A stretch of DNA of 64,000 nucleotides from JANMDN01 sp031376285 (GTDB lineage Bacteria > Actinomycetota > Thermoleophilia > Miltoncostaeales > Miltoncostaeaceae). A model generated the notes under the pieces. It was not told where the DNA came from, made no database searches, and saw only the letters and a program-made list of their open reading frames with translations. Made by a program: the position numbers and the translations under genes. The DNA lies in assembly GCA_031376285.1 (NCBI GenBank), contig JANMDN010000045.1, positions 4,617 through 68,616 on the forward strand, read 5' to 3'. This document shows, in pieces, positions 53,610 to 61,657 of the stretch. Position 1 is the first letter of the stretch. Every line of letters begins with the position of its first letter.

Positions 53610-53735
53610 AGCCACAAAATCCCGAGTCGTCTCCACCCGCACGATCACCTCGCACGCCGTCTCCACGACACCAAGAACACGGAAGTCAGGCAGGCCGAGG
53701 AAGGCCTCAGCGAGGCCGGTAGCGTCACAGATCGT
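53601..53735 (-). pseudogene. Third ISL3-family transposase N-terminal fragment
   Basis: On the minus strand DATGLAEAFLGLPDFRVLGV followed by ETACEVIVRVETT matches the N-terminus of the fragment at 52577 (ATGLAEAMLGLPGFRVLVVL), then ends at TGA 53598-53600. About 40 residues remain, abutting the 3' end of the plus-strand copy. It has no start codon and is a relic. Confidence 0.7.
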
Positions 53736-53973
53736 CGGGGGTCTCCCTTATCGTCGCAGCCGTAAGACAGCCGCAACGATGACCAAGACCCCCGACGCCT
53801 ACCCGGCCCCCCGCTCCCTACCCAGACCTGAAGAGCCGCCTTACCGTTGCCGGGCGGCGACGGCTCCTTCGGACCTGACTGCGCGTGACAAATCGGTGGC
53901 GGTCGGAGTAGCCAGCATTGGTGGGCGCGACACCGGGAGTCGCGCCCACCATCACTGCTGTCGCGGCGCTGAA

Positions 53974-53982
53974 TGCTACCTT
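53974..53982 (+). promoter_or_regulatory. Extended -10 element for the 53989 gene
   Basis: TGCTACCTT (TGC plus TACCTT) ends six bases before the ATG at 53989, another likely leaderless start. It lies in the 250-bp stretch after the IS fragments, which otherwise shows no gene. Confidence 0.4.
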
Positions 53983-53988
53983 CGCCAG

Positions 53989-54924
53989 ATGGAGGCCTCA
54001 ACACTGATCGAGGCGTCCGCAAGGGCGCTCGGGCATCCCGTCTCGATCGTGCTCGCCGAAGATGGGCACGACCTCGTTGCCTGCTCACTCGGCGGTGACC
54101 CACTCCGGATGCGTGCCGCTTGGCTTGACCCGGCGGGCCAGCGGGTCATCGCAAAGGTCGGTTGTCCGCCGCTTCGCCCGAGTCGTGCGCGCCCCGTCGT
54201 CGCCTGCTCGATGGGTCGTTTCGAGCCGGAGATGCCCCCGGACCGCCTGCTCCTCTGTCAGGTCGCGCCCGGCGTTACCGCCGTTCGCGCGATCCTCGCG
54301 GCTGAAAACCAGCCCGAGGACATCGCCGTCAGCAACTCCGGCCTTGCCGTCGCCCGGCTTCCTCTGGACGCCGTGTTGATCGCCGTCGACGCTCTCGACC
54401 GGACCGGCGAGCCGGTTGGACGCCTCGTCGGTGCGGGCGTTGCCGACCTTCGACTCGAGAGCGGAAAGGTGGGGGGGCGCATCGGGACGAGCCATGGCAT
54501 GGCGGCTGGGTTTGGCGCGGGGGTTTGGGTCGACGACCTCGATGCCGCGGCGTTCGACGCGGGCTTCACGCCTGTCCTCCCGACATGGCTCCCCGACGGG
54601 CTCACCGTCGGCAAGCCGCACATCGAGCCCGACGTCTCCTATCCCGCCGCGCCGCCAGCCGTCGTTATCGCGTGGCACGGCGAGGGCGACACCCGCGTGC
54701 TCCTTCGCCAGGCGCCCGCGCCACTCGCGATGCCTGACGTCGCCGCCCCGCCCGCCCGCGAAGTCGATGTCAACGGCGCACCGGGCGTCCTGCGCGGCCG
54801 CTGGCTTCCCACGCTCGTCTGGGAAACGCCGGGTCGTGCCTTCGGGCTCCAAATGCGCCGTGTCGAAAATGGGGAGGCACTGGCTCTTCGCATCGCACGA
54901 TCCATCCCAAACGTCCCCGAGTAG
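53989..54924 (+). CDS. Uncharacterised protein with DUF4367-like C-terminal half
   Basis: 311 residues, no signal peptide and no membrane helix. The N-terminal half begins MEASTLIEASARALGHPVSI and contains paired beta phrases (AVSNSGLAVARLPLDAVLIA; AGVADLRLESGKVGG). The C-terminal half has PVLPTWLPDGLTVGKPHIEP and EVDVNGAPGVLRGRWLPTLV, the WLP-G and NG-G- pattern of DUF4367-like domains found beside anti-sigma factors and sporulation lipoproteins. The longer frame from 53779 runs through IS-flank sequence and is rejected. It converges on the L,D-transpeptidase gene eight bases away. Function unknown. Confidence 0.7.
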   Translation: MEASTLIEASARALGHPVSIVLAEDGHDLVACSLGGDPLRMRAAWLDPAGQRVIAKVGCPPLRPSRARPVVACSMGRFEPEMPPDRLLLCQVAPGVTAVRAILAAENQPEDIAVSNSGLAVARLPLDAVLIAVDALDRTGEPVGRLVGAGVADLRLESGKVGGRIGTSHGMAAGFGAGVWVDDLDAAAFDAGFTPVLPTWLPDGLTVGKPHIEPDVSYPAAPPAVVIAWHGEGDTRVLLRQAPAPLAMPDVAAPPAREVDVNGAPGVLRGRWLPTLVWETPGRAFGLQMRRVENGEALALRIARSIPNVPE

Positions 54925-54932
54925 GCACCCCT

Positions 54933-56342
54933 CTACGCGTGTATCTCCATGAGCGTGCCATCGGGGATCGCCTTGGCAAGACGCAGGACGTTGCGGTTCC
55001 CGAGCCGGAGGCAGCCGAAACTCTCGGCGCGGCCGACGCTCGACCGTTTGTTGGTCCCGTGGATCGCAAGGCGGCCGTCGCCGCCGTCGAACCGGTAGAG
55101 GACCGGTGAATGGCCCGTCAGCACGAGGACCATCGGCCCGTAGGTGCCCTCGTTTGGCGTCGGAATGTGGCTCTCGATGGCGAACAGTCCGTTCGGCGTG
55201 GGTGTCGCGGTTTTCCCGACACCGGCCGGCATGACGCTCCGCCGCCGGCCGTTTCGGTAGAGCGTGAGCATCTTCTCGCTCTGGTCGACGACCACCCGGT
55301 TCGGGTTGAACGCGAAGTCGAGGAACTCGTCGCTCACCCATCCCTGGAGTCCGTTCGGACGGCTCGAAAGGAGCACCTTGGCCCAGATCACGCCGCCGCG
55401 CCGACGTAGATCGGTGACCGCCACCCACTTGGTCCCGCCAAGGAGTTCAGACTCGCCCGAGAGCACGCCGGCCTTCCGGGCAGTCCTGCTCGGCCGGACC
55501 CGCGTGACGATCTCGCTCGCAAAGACCCGTGCCGACCACGCGCCCTCAATTGTGGGTGGGCGCCACCCCACACGAAGCTCGATGCTTGCTGAACGGGTAC
55601 GAACGTGGCGCCCGTCGAAGAGTTCGGCGTCCATCGAGCATCGCAGGGCACCTCCCGGCTCAGCCGGTGAGACCGGATACTCGCGTCCATAGATCTCAGG
55701 GAGGCTCGACCACGACATGTCGGGATTGCGGACCGACCAACGAACCGAGACGTAGGCCGATTTCGGCCACGTGGGAGTGCAACGGGCGACGCGTCCGGGG
55801 GCACCCCCCCGGACTTTCGGCGGTCGCCAGATCTCAAGACGTTCAGATCGAACCCCGCGCGCGGCGCCTGAGGTCAGCTCGCAGGTGATCCGGCGGCCAC
55901 CATCAAGGTCACGGAGTCGGTAACGACGAGAGGCTGCCCGCCCGACGACGCGCGCCCCTCGATGCCAGCGATAACCACCCGTCGCCGGGAGGGCCGACCG
56001 GGGCATGGACGTTCCCGGGTTGCAGACCACAACCCGCCCAACGAGCGGGATTCCACCGACAGTGGGCTGGGCGGCGATCGTCCGTGGCGGCGACGTTTGA
56101 CCGCCGGACCGGCACCGCAACGCCCGACCGACATCTGGGCGCTCCGGGCGAAACGATCGGCTCGATGCCTCCACGCGTCCGTCGATGAGCCACGACACCG
56201 CGCCTGACGGTGCGCCGACGCACACGACCTTGAAGCGCACCACCGGCAGGCGGTCGAGGGTCAGCGTCGCCGACGCAGGCGTCACGACTGCGGTCGCGAT
56301 AAGGATCGCAAGCTTCACGGTACGGCGTAGGGGTCGGTTCAC
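54933..56342 (-). CDS. Secreted L,D-transpeptidase (YkuD) with three Ig-like N-terminal domains
   Basis: 469 residues. A signal peptide (LAILIATAVVTPASA core) is followed by three Ig-like units, each with a Cys...Trp...Cys arrangement (VVCVGAPSGAVSWL to ALRCRSG; VVVCNPG to ITCELTSG; ARCTPTW to ALRCSMD) at about 35-265. A linker and a C-terminal YkuD domain follow, with AIHGTNKR (His428) and ESFGCLRL (Cys444), the catalytic pair. It cross-links peptidoglycan or attaches proteins to it. AGGAGG lies five bases before the GTG at 56342, one of the best ribosome sites here. Divergent from aroA. Confidence 0.9.
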   Translation of the reverse strand: MNRPLRRTVKLAILIATAVVTPASATLTLDRLPVVRFKVVCVGAPSGAVSWLIDGRVEASSRSFRPERPDVGRALRCRSGGQTSPPRTIAAQPTVGGIPLVGRVVVCNPGTSMPRSALPATGGYRWHRGARVVGRAASRRYRLRDLDGGRRITCELTSGAARGVRSERLEIWRPPKVRGGAPGRVARCTPTWPKSAYVSVRWSVRNPDMSWSSLPEIYGREYPVSPAEPGGALRCSMDAELFDGRHVRTRSASIELRVGWRPPTIEGAWSARVFASEIVTRVRPSRTARKAGVLSGESELLGGTKWVAVTDLRRRGGVIWAKVLLSSRPNGLQGWVSDEFLDFAFNPNRVVVDQSEKMLTLYRNGRRRSVMPAGVGKTATPTPNGLFAIESHIPTPNEGTYGPMVLVLTGHSPVLYRFDGGDGRLAIHGTNKRSSVGRAESFGCLRLGNRNVLRLAKAIPDGTLMEIHA

Positions 56343-56455
56343 GGGTTCCTCCTGGCTCGCGACGCTGACTCACACGAGCCGCCGATCCATTGTGGGGGCT
56401 TCTTGGGAAATCCGACCCCGAGTCGGTCTCGACGCGACCTTGGCGCGCAATCATC

Positions 56456-56461
56456 TAGGCT
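56456..56461 (+). promoter_or_regulatory. -10 element immediately upstream of aroA
   Basis: TAGGCT ends eight bases before the GTG at 56470, giving a near-leaderless aroA-cmk-plsC transcript. No ribosome site precedes the start. Confidence 0.4.
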
Positions 56462-56469
56462 CCCGCGCC

Positions 56470-57774
56470 GTGCAACGCGTCAAGATCGAGCCGGCGATCG
56501 GCCTCACGGGGCGACTGACCGCACCTGCGGACAAGTCGATCACTCACCGGGCCCTGATGCTTGCGGCCGTCTCTGATGGTCCGGTCCGAATCGGACGTCC
56601 GCTCGCGGCTGCCGACACCGGCGCCACCCTCGCAGCGATCAGGGCGTGTGGGGTTCGGGTCGAGGGTGATCTCGGCGGCGATCTTTTCGTTCATGGGCGG
56701 GGCCTGCGCGGGTTGGTCGCGCCGCCGGCCCTCGACTGCATGAACGCCGGCACGCTTATGCGCCTGTTCACCGGGATCTTGGTTGGGCAGGGCGGTGACC
56801 GCGTGGTGCTCGACGGCGACGAGTCGCTCCGCGGTCGCCCCATGCTTCGTGTCGCCAAGCCGCTGCGCGAGATGGGCGCCCGGATTTGGACCGCCCCAGG
56901 GGGAACCCCCCCGCTCGTGGTCGGCTGCGGCGACGCGCTTCATGGAGTCGAGCACGACCTGGCTGTCGCAAGCGCCCAGGTCAAAAGCGCGATTTTGCTG
57001 GCAGGCCTGTACGCCGAGGGCGAGACCTGGGTCCGGGAACCGGCGCCGTCGCGTGATCACACCGAGCGGATGCTCGAAGCGGCGGGTGTGTCCCTGCTTC
57101 GTGCAGGCGGGGCGGTCGGCATCCGGGGACCGATCTCCGGATTGAGACTGCCCGATCTGGACGTGCCTGGCGACCCGTCGTCTGCGGCGTACGCCATCGT
57201 CGCGGGTGTCCTTCGCGGCGACCCAGAGGTGCGCATCGACGGCGTCAACCTCAACCCGGCGCGGATTGGCCTGATCGACGTGCTGCGCCGCATGGGCGCC
57301 GACATCCAGATCACCAACCAGCGCGAGGTGGCCGGCGAGCCAGCCGGCGACGTGATCGCTCGGCGAAGCGATCAGCTCGACGCGACGGTGGTCGACACAC
57401 GCGAGGTCCCGTCGCTGATCGACGAGCTGCCCCTTGTTGCGCTCGTCGGCGCGCTGGCTCGCGGCGTGACCGAGGTACGGGGCGCGGAGGAGCTTCGCGT
57501 GAAGGAGACGGACCGGATCGAGACCGTCGTCACGGCACTTCGTGGTCTCGGGGCGGAGATCGAGGGACGTGCCGATGGCTTCATTGTGCGGGGAACGGGA
57601 TCGATTCGAGGCGGGTCGATGGTCGCCTCGGGCGATCACCGGCTTGCCATGCTCGGGGGCGTTGCGGGCCTTGCCTCGACCGAGGGCGTGAGCGTCGGCG
57701 GCTTCGAGGCGGTCGAGGTCAGCTATCCGGGGTTTCTCGCCGACATGCGCTCGATCGGTGTGGTCGCGGCGTGA
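56470..57774 (+). CDS. aroA: 5-enolpyruvylshikimate-3-phosphate (EPSP) synthase
   Basis: Sixth shikimate-pathway enzyme. The N-terminal LTAPADKSITHRALMLAAVS, the NAGTLMRLFTGIL motif, LRGRPMLRVAKPLREMGARI, SAQVKSAILLAGLYA and the C-terminal LRVKETDRIETVVTALRGLG and SGDHRLAMLGGVAGLAS are all present. GTG 56470 gives 434 residues; an upstream in-frame extension overlaps the divergent gene's region and is rejected. The stop overlaps cmk by four bases (GTGA), the common aroA-cmk pairing. Confidence 0.95.
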   Translation: MQRVKIEPAIGLTGRLTAPADKSITHRALMLAAVSDGPVRIGRPLAAADTGATLAAIRACGVRVEGDLGGDLFVHGRGLRGLVAPPALDCMNAGTLMRLFTGILVGQGGDRVVLDGDESLRGRPMLRVAKPLREMGARIWTAPGGTPPLVVGCGDALHGVEHDLAVASAQVKSAILLAGLYAEGETWVREPAPSRDHTERMLEAAGVSLLRAGGAVGIRGPISGLRLPDLDVPGDPSSAAYAIVAGVLRGDPEVRIDGVNLNPARIGLIDVLRRMGADIQITNQREVAGEPAGDVIARRSDQLDATVVDTREVPSLIDELPLVALVGALARGVTEVRGAEELRVKETDRIETVVTALRGLGAEIEGRADGFIVRGTGSIRGGSMVASGDHRLAMLGGVAGLASTEGVSVGGFEAVEVSYPGFLADMRSIGVVAA

Positions 57775-58433
57775 TCGTGGCAATCGACGGCCCCGCGGGC
57801 GCCGGCAAGAGCACCGTGTCACGGGCGCTTGCGGCTCGACTCGCCTTTGGCCACCTGGACACCGGCGCGATGTACCGCGCCGTCGCGCTCGCGGCGACGG
57901 CGACCGGTATCGATCCGAGCGACGCCACCAGCGTCGAGCAACTCCTCAAGGGAGCACGCCTCTCGTTTGCGCCCTCGCCTGACGGTCTGACGGTCTCGCT
58001 CGGCGACGACGACGTCACCGAGGCGATTCGCGCGCCCGAGATCTCCGCCGCTGCGTCGGTCGTGGCTCGGCACGCGGGGGTCAGGTCGGCCCTTGTCGCG
58101 CACCAGCGGTTGATCCTCTCCGCCGGAGACTGGGTCGCCGACGGACGCGACATCGGGAGCGTCGTCTGTCCCGATGCCGCCGTGAAGGTCTACCTCACCG
58201 CCGACCCCACCGAACGCGCCCGACGGCGCTTCGATGAACTCGGACCGGAATCCCTCGCTTCGACGACCCTCGACCACGTCAGGGTCGACATCGAGCGACG
58301 CGACCATCAGGACACAACCCGTCTTGACAGCCCGCTCGTGGTCGCAGACGGCGCCGCGGTGATCGATAGCACCGGGCGGACCGTCGACGATGTCGTTTCG
58401 GAGATCGCACAACTCGTAGAGGACCAGAGATGA
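57771..58433 (+). CDS. cmk: Cytidylate kinase
   Basis: Phosphorylates CMP and dCMP. The P-loop is AIDGPAGAGKSTVSRALAAR near the N-terminus. LDTGAMYRAVAL, ADGRDIGSVVCPDAAVKVYL and the RDHQDTTRLDSPL motif follow, the last being the family signature. It has 220 residues. It is coupled to aroA and plsC by four-base overlaps. Confidence 0.95.
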   Translation: MIVAIDGPAGAGKSTVSRALAARLAFGHLDTGAMYRAVALAATATGIDPSDATSVEQLLKGARLSFAPSPDGLTVSLGDDDVTEAIRAPEISAAASVVARHAGVRSALVAHQRLILSAGDWVADGRDIGSVVCPDAAVKVYLTADPTERARRRFDELGPESLASTTLDHVRVDIERRDHQDTTRLDSPLVVADGAAVIDSTGRTVDDVVSEIAQLVEDQR

Positions 58434-59086
58434 CGCCCCACAAGCTCCCGACGCGGATCAACCCCCTCATGTGGACGATCGGTCGGATCATCACGATCCC
58501 GTTCTTTCGCCTCGGTATGCGGCTTCGCATCACCGGTCTCGAGCATCTCCCGAAGGATGGGGCAGTGCTCGTGGTCTCGAACCACCTTTCGTTCCTCGAC
58601 CCACCGCTCATCGGTTACGCGGCGTCGCCGCGCAAGATCTACTTCATGGCGAAGCACGTGATCTTCCGCTTCCCACCGTTTGGATGGTTGATCAGCCGCC
58701 TTGGCGCATTCCCGGTTATCCGTGAGAAGGCCGACCGGAACGCGATCCGCTACGCCAAGGGCCTCCTCGACGCCGGCGAGTGCCTCGTTATGTTTCCCGA
58801 AGGGACGCGCGGCACGGCCCCCGACGGTTCGATGCTCCCGGGGCTTCCCGGCGCGGGCATGCTCGCCTTCGAACCTGTCGTGACGGTGATTCCCGCCGCC
58901 GTCTGGGACGCACGCCGCGTCTTTGGCCCGGTGTATGTGCGCTTTGGCCCCCCCGTCTACATCCTCGACCTCGAGCGCGTTCCCCGGAACCGACGCAACC
59001 AAATGTCCATCGCCCGGATGATGGTCGCCGTCGAGGGACTCCTCGACGAGCTGCGCCAGATCAGCCCCCCGGAGTCAGCGCAGTAG
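58430..59086 (+). CDS. plsC: 1-acyl-sn-glycerol-3-phosphate acyltransferase
   Basis: Makes phosphatidic acid at the membrane. The catalytic HX4D motif is NHLSFLDPP. The second motif is FPEGTRGTAPDG, and GAFPVIREKADRNAIRYA lies between. It has 218 residues. The order cmk-plsC-der is widespread in high-GC Gram-positives. It starts with ATGA overlapping cmk. Confidence 0.93.
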   Translation: MTPHKLPTRINPLMWTIGRIITIPFFRLGMRLRITGLEHLPKDGAVLVVSNHLSFLDPPLIGYAASPRKIYFMAKHVIFRFPPFGWLISRLGAFPVIREKADRNAIRYAKGLLDAGECLVMFPEGTRGTAPDGSMLPGLPGAGMLAFEPVVTVIPAAVWDARRVFGPVYVRFGPPVYILDLERVPRNRRNQMSIARMMVAVEGLLDELRQISPPESAQ

Positions 59087-59117
59087 CGCCCGTCCGGCGC
59101 GGAGCCCGCCCGTGCTC

Positions 59118-59123
59118 TAGTCT
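59118..59123 (+). promoter_or_regulatory. -10 element upstream of der
   Basis: TAGTCT ends nine bases before the der ATG at 59133, giving a leader of about three bases. There is no Shine-Dalgarno sequence. Confidence 0.35.
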
Positions 59124-59132
59124 CGTCGGCTG

Positions 59133-60518
59133 ATGAGCGACCGACCGAAGAAGACGCCGAGGCCCAAGGCGGCTCCGCACCGTCCCGGCCCACCGACCTC
59201 CTCGACCCTGATTGACGGGCTGCCGAGGGTCGTCGTCGTCGGCTGCCCGAACGTCGGCAAGTCGACCCTCTTTAATCGTCTCGCCGGCCGCCGTGACGCC
59301 GTGGTCGACTCGTGGGCGGGGGTCACCCGAGATTGGCGCCAGGCGGGTTGCGACTGGATCGGTCGATCGTTCCAGATCATCGACACCGGCGGCATCGACG
59401 AGGGCGATCCGGCGCCGATGGCCCGGCAAGTCGCCCAGCAGGCCCACAAGGCCATCGAGGAAGCCGACCTCATTCTCTTCGTTGTCGACGCGACGATCGG
59501 TGTGGCTCCCGCCGACGCCGAGGTCGCTGAGAGCCTGCGTCGAGCGAGGTGCCCGATCTTTGTCGTCGCCAACAAGTGCGACCGCGAGTCGGCCGAGATC
59601 GAGGCCCAGGTGCTCTGGGGGCTCGGACTCGGTGAGGTGATCCCCGTCTCGGCGCTCCACGGCATCGGTATCGGCGAGCTCCTCGACGCGATCGTCGCGA
59701 ACATCCCCGAGGCGCCGCCGATCGATCACAACCGCGAAGCGCCAGCAGCACTCTGCATCCTTGGTCGTCCAAATGTCGGCAAGAGCTCGATCCTGAACGC
59801 GCTCCTTGGTGAGGAGCGCGTGATCGTTCATGACCGTCCCGGAACGACCCGCGATCCGATCGACACATTCATCGAAGTGGACGGCGAGCAGGTCGTCCTG
59901 ATCGACACGGCCGGTCTGCGCAAGCGCGGTCGGATGCGGGCGCCCGTCGAGCATTACAGCCAGATCCGCGCCCTTCAGGCCGCCGATCGAAGCGATGTGG
60001 CGATCGTTGTCTGCGACGCGACCGAGGGCGTCACCGAGTCGGACATCTCGGCCATCGACCAGGCGGCCCGTGCACACTGCGCGACGCTCGTCGTCATCAA
60101 CAAATGGGACCTCGATCAGCCGGACCTCGACCACATCCGTGGTCGCCTCCGGGCAAAGACTCGTCAGCGGCCACCAATCGAGGTCTGCTCGGCAGTGACG
60201 GGCGAGGGCCTGCACCGCATCCTGCGCTCGGCGATGCGGCTTGTCGAACGCTCGCGTACCCACCAGTCGACTCATGTGCTGAACACCACCATTCGCGAGC
60301 TGGCGGCGGAGCGCCCTGGGCCATTGAAAGACGGCCGGCGCCTCTCAATGCGGTACATGGTCCAGACCGGCACCTCGCCTCCGAAGTTTCGTCTTGACGT
60401 CAACGATCGCACGCTGATGACACGTGACTACGGCTTCTGGATCGAGAATCGTCTGCGTCAGCGGCTCGACCTCGACGGAGTGCCCATGGAGATCGAGGTA
60501 CGCGGGCGCGTCAGATAA
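59133..60518 (+). CDS. der: Ribosome-assembly GTPase Der (EngA)
   Basis: Two tandem G domains needed for 50S maturation. The first P-loop is VGCPNVGKSTLFNRLAGRR with NKCD at about residue 149. The second is LGRPNVGKSSILNALLGEER at about 209, with DTAGLRKRG and NKWD. The C-terminal KH-like domain (about 355-461) ends MEIEVRGRVR. It has 461 residues, with a short basic N-terminal extension (SDRPKKTPRPKAAPH). Confidence 0.96.
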   Translation: MSDRPKKTPRPKAAPHRPGPPTSSTLIDGLPRVVVVGCPNVGKSTLFNRLAGRRDAVVDSWAGVTRDWRQAGCDWIGRSFQIIDTGGIDEGDPAPMARQVAQQAHKAIEEADLILFVVDATIGVAPADAEVAESLRRARCPIFVVANKCDRESAEIEAQVLWGLGLGEVIPVSALHGIGIGELLDAIVANIPEAPPIDHNREAPAALCILGRPNVGKSSILNALLGEERVIVHDRPGTTRDPIDTFIEVDGEQVVLIDTAGLRKRGRMRAPVEHYSQIRALQAADRSDVAIVVCDATEGVTESDISAIDQAARAHCATLVVINKWDLDQPDLDHIRGRLRAKTRQRPPIEVCSAVTGEGLHRILRSAMRLVERSRTHQSTHVLNTTIRELAAERPGPLKDGRRLSMRYMVQTGTSPPKFRLDVNDRTLMTRDYGFWIENRLRQRLDLDGVPMEIEVRGRVR

Positions 60519-60519
60519 T
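60514..60519 (+). promoter_or_regulatory. -10 element upstream of gpsA
   Basis: GATAAT, one base from consensus, overlaps the der stop codon and lies 12 bases before the gpsA GTG at 60532. Confidence 0.35.
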
Positions 60520-60531
60520 CATGTCGGTGCC

Positions 60532-61536
60532 GTGTTTCGGGACTGCCGGCCGGTGATCGTCGTCCTCGGCGCCGGGTCGTGGGGGCTCGCATTCGCCGGG
60601 CTCGCGAGCGCCTCGACGCCGGTTCGGCTGGTGTGCCGGAGCGAAGCGCAGGCCCATTCGCTCGCGCGCAGCCGCCGCGGCGGGATCTACCTCCCGGGCT
60701 TCGACCTCCCTGACGCGGTCGAGGTCAGTCATCTGGGCGACGGCGACGCTGTGCACGGTGCGGCCCTCGTGGTGCTCGCCGCTCCAAGTAAAGCGACGCA
60801 AGAGCTGCAGGAGTGGCTACCTCCCAGGCTCCCAGCGCACGCGGGTGTGCTCTCGCTGACGAAGGGCCTTGACCCGTCGAGTGGTGAACGCCTGTCCGTT
60901 TCTTGGCGGCGCGCACTCGCAGGCGCACCGTTCTGTGTTTTGGCGGGACCCAATCATGCTGAAGAGGTCGCGGCTGGCCAGCCGACGGCCACGGTGGTTG
61001 CGGGTGATCGCGTCCTCGGCGAGCGCGTGCAGGGGCTCCTGTCGGGGCCGAGGTTTCGGGTGTACCTGAATGACGACCTCGTCGGGGTCGAGATCGCGGC
61101 GGCCGCGAAGAACGTCATCGCGATTGCCGCTGGCATGTCGGACGGCCTCCGCTTCGGCGATAACGCGAAAGCAAGCCTTGTCACGCGAGGCCTCGCCGAG
61201 ATGACTCGGCTCGGTCTCGCCTGCGGCGCTCGCGACGCGACCTTTCGGGGGCTGGCCGGCATGGGCGACCTGGTCGCTACCTGCACCAGCCGCCACAGCC
61301 GCAACCGACGCGCCGGCGAGATGATCGCGACGGGCACCTCGGCCGCCGCGGTTGAGGGCGCGCTCGGCCAAGTCGCCGAGGGTCTCGGCACCGCAGGCAA
61401 CCTGCTCGGACTCGCCGAGGCTGCGGGGGTTGAACTCCCGATCTGCCGTGAGGTCCTTCGAGCGGCGTTCGGTGGCGTCCCGGTCGAGGAGTGCCTGAAC
61501 TCACTGATGAGTCGGGCGCCCGGCGCGGAGGAGTGA
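60532..61536 (+). CDS. gpsA: Glycerol-3-phosphate dehydrogenase [NAD(P)+]
   Basis: Reduces dihydroxyacetone phosphate to glycerol-3-phosphate for phospholipid synthesis. The N-terminal Rossmann motif is VIVVLGAGSWGLAFAGLAS. LSLTKGLDP, FCVLAGPNHAEEVAAGQPTA, the catalytic lysine region VEIAAAAKNVIAIAAGMSDG and GLAGMGDLVATCTSRHSRNR are typical. GTG 60532 gives 334 residues, the family norm; GTG 60553 is possible. The location after plsC and der agrees with a lipid-synthesis neighbourhood. Confidence 0.93.
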   Translation: MFRDCRPVIVVLGAGSWGLAFAGLASASTPVRLVCRSEAQAHSLARSRRGGIYLPGFDLPDAVEVSHLGDGDAVHGAALVVLAAPSKATQELQEWLPPRLPAHAGVLSLTKGLDPSSGERLSVSWRRALAGAPFCVLAGPNHAEEVAAGQPTATVVAGDRVLGERVQGLLSGPRFRVYLNDDLVGVEIAAAAKNVIAIAAGMSDGLRFGDNAKASLVTRGLAEMTRLGLACGARDATFRGLAGMGDLVATCTSRHSRNRRAGEMIATGTSAAAVEGALGQVAEGLGTAGNLLGLAEAAGVELPICREVLRAAFGGVPVEECLNSLMSRAPGAEE

Positions 61537-61611
61537 CGCCTGGGGGTGGCCTCGGGCACGCTTGAGGGTGAGCCTTGGCCGTGTGTTTACTGAGCCCGGC
61601 GGAGGCGGCGC

Positions 61612-61617
61612 TATCGT
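61612..61617 (+). promoter_or_regulatory. -10 element upstream of the DUF3352-type lipoprotein gene
   Basis: TATCGT lies 40 bases before the ATG at 61658. Here a normal leader with GAGGAGG is present, in contrast to the leaderless starts elsewhere. Confidence 0.35.
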
Positions 61618-61657
61618 GACTCATGTTCGGTTCAGGTTCCGAGGAGGTACGTGCGCA

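Larger units (their letters stand above)
52049..53735. mobile_element. Cluster of three truncated ISL3-family insertion-sequence fragments
   Basis: Three partial transposase genes of the ISL3 (IS204/IS1001/IS1096/IS1165) type lie in alternating orientation: minus (52049-52577), plus (52584-53609), minus (about 53601-53735). The first and second differ in sequence over the same domain, so they come from different elements. The string at 53782-53800 could be an old IS end (its complement starts GGGTCTTGG), but no matching second end was found. This cluster marks the right edge of the toxin locus. Confidence 0.75.

Noticed and set aside
53645..54103. 152-codon minus-strand frame across the IS flank and the 53989 gene start.
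   Set aside because: Arg/Ser-rich shadow; the ISL3 homology on that strand is in another frame.
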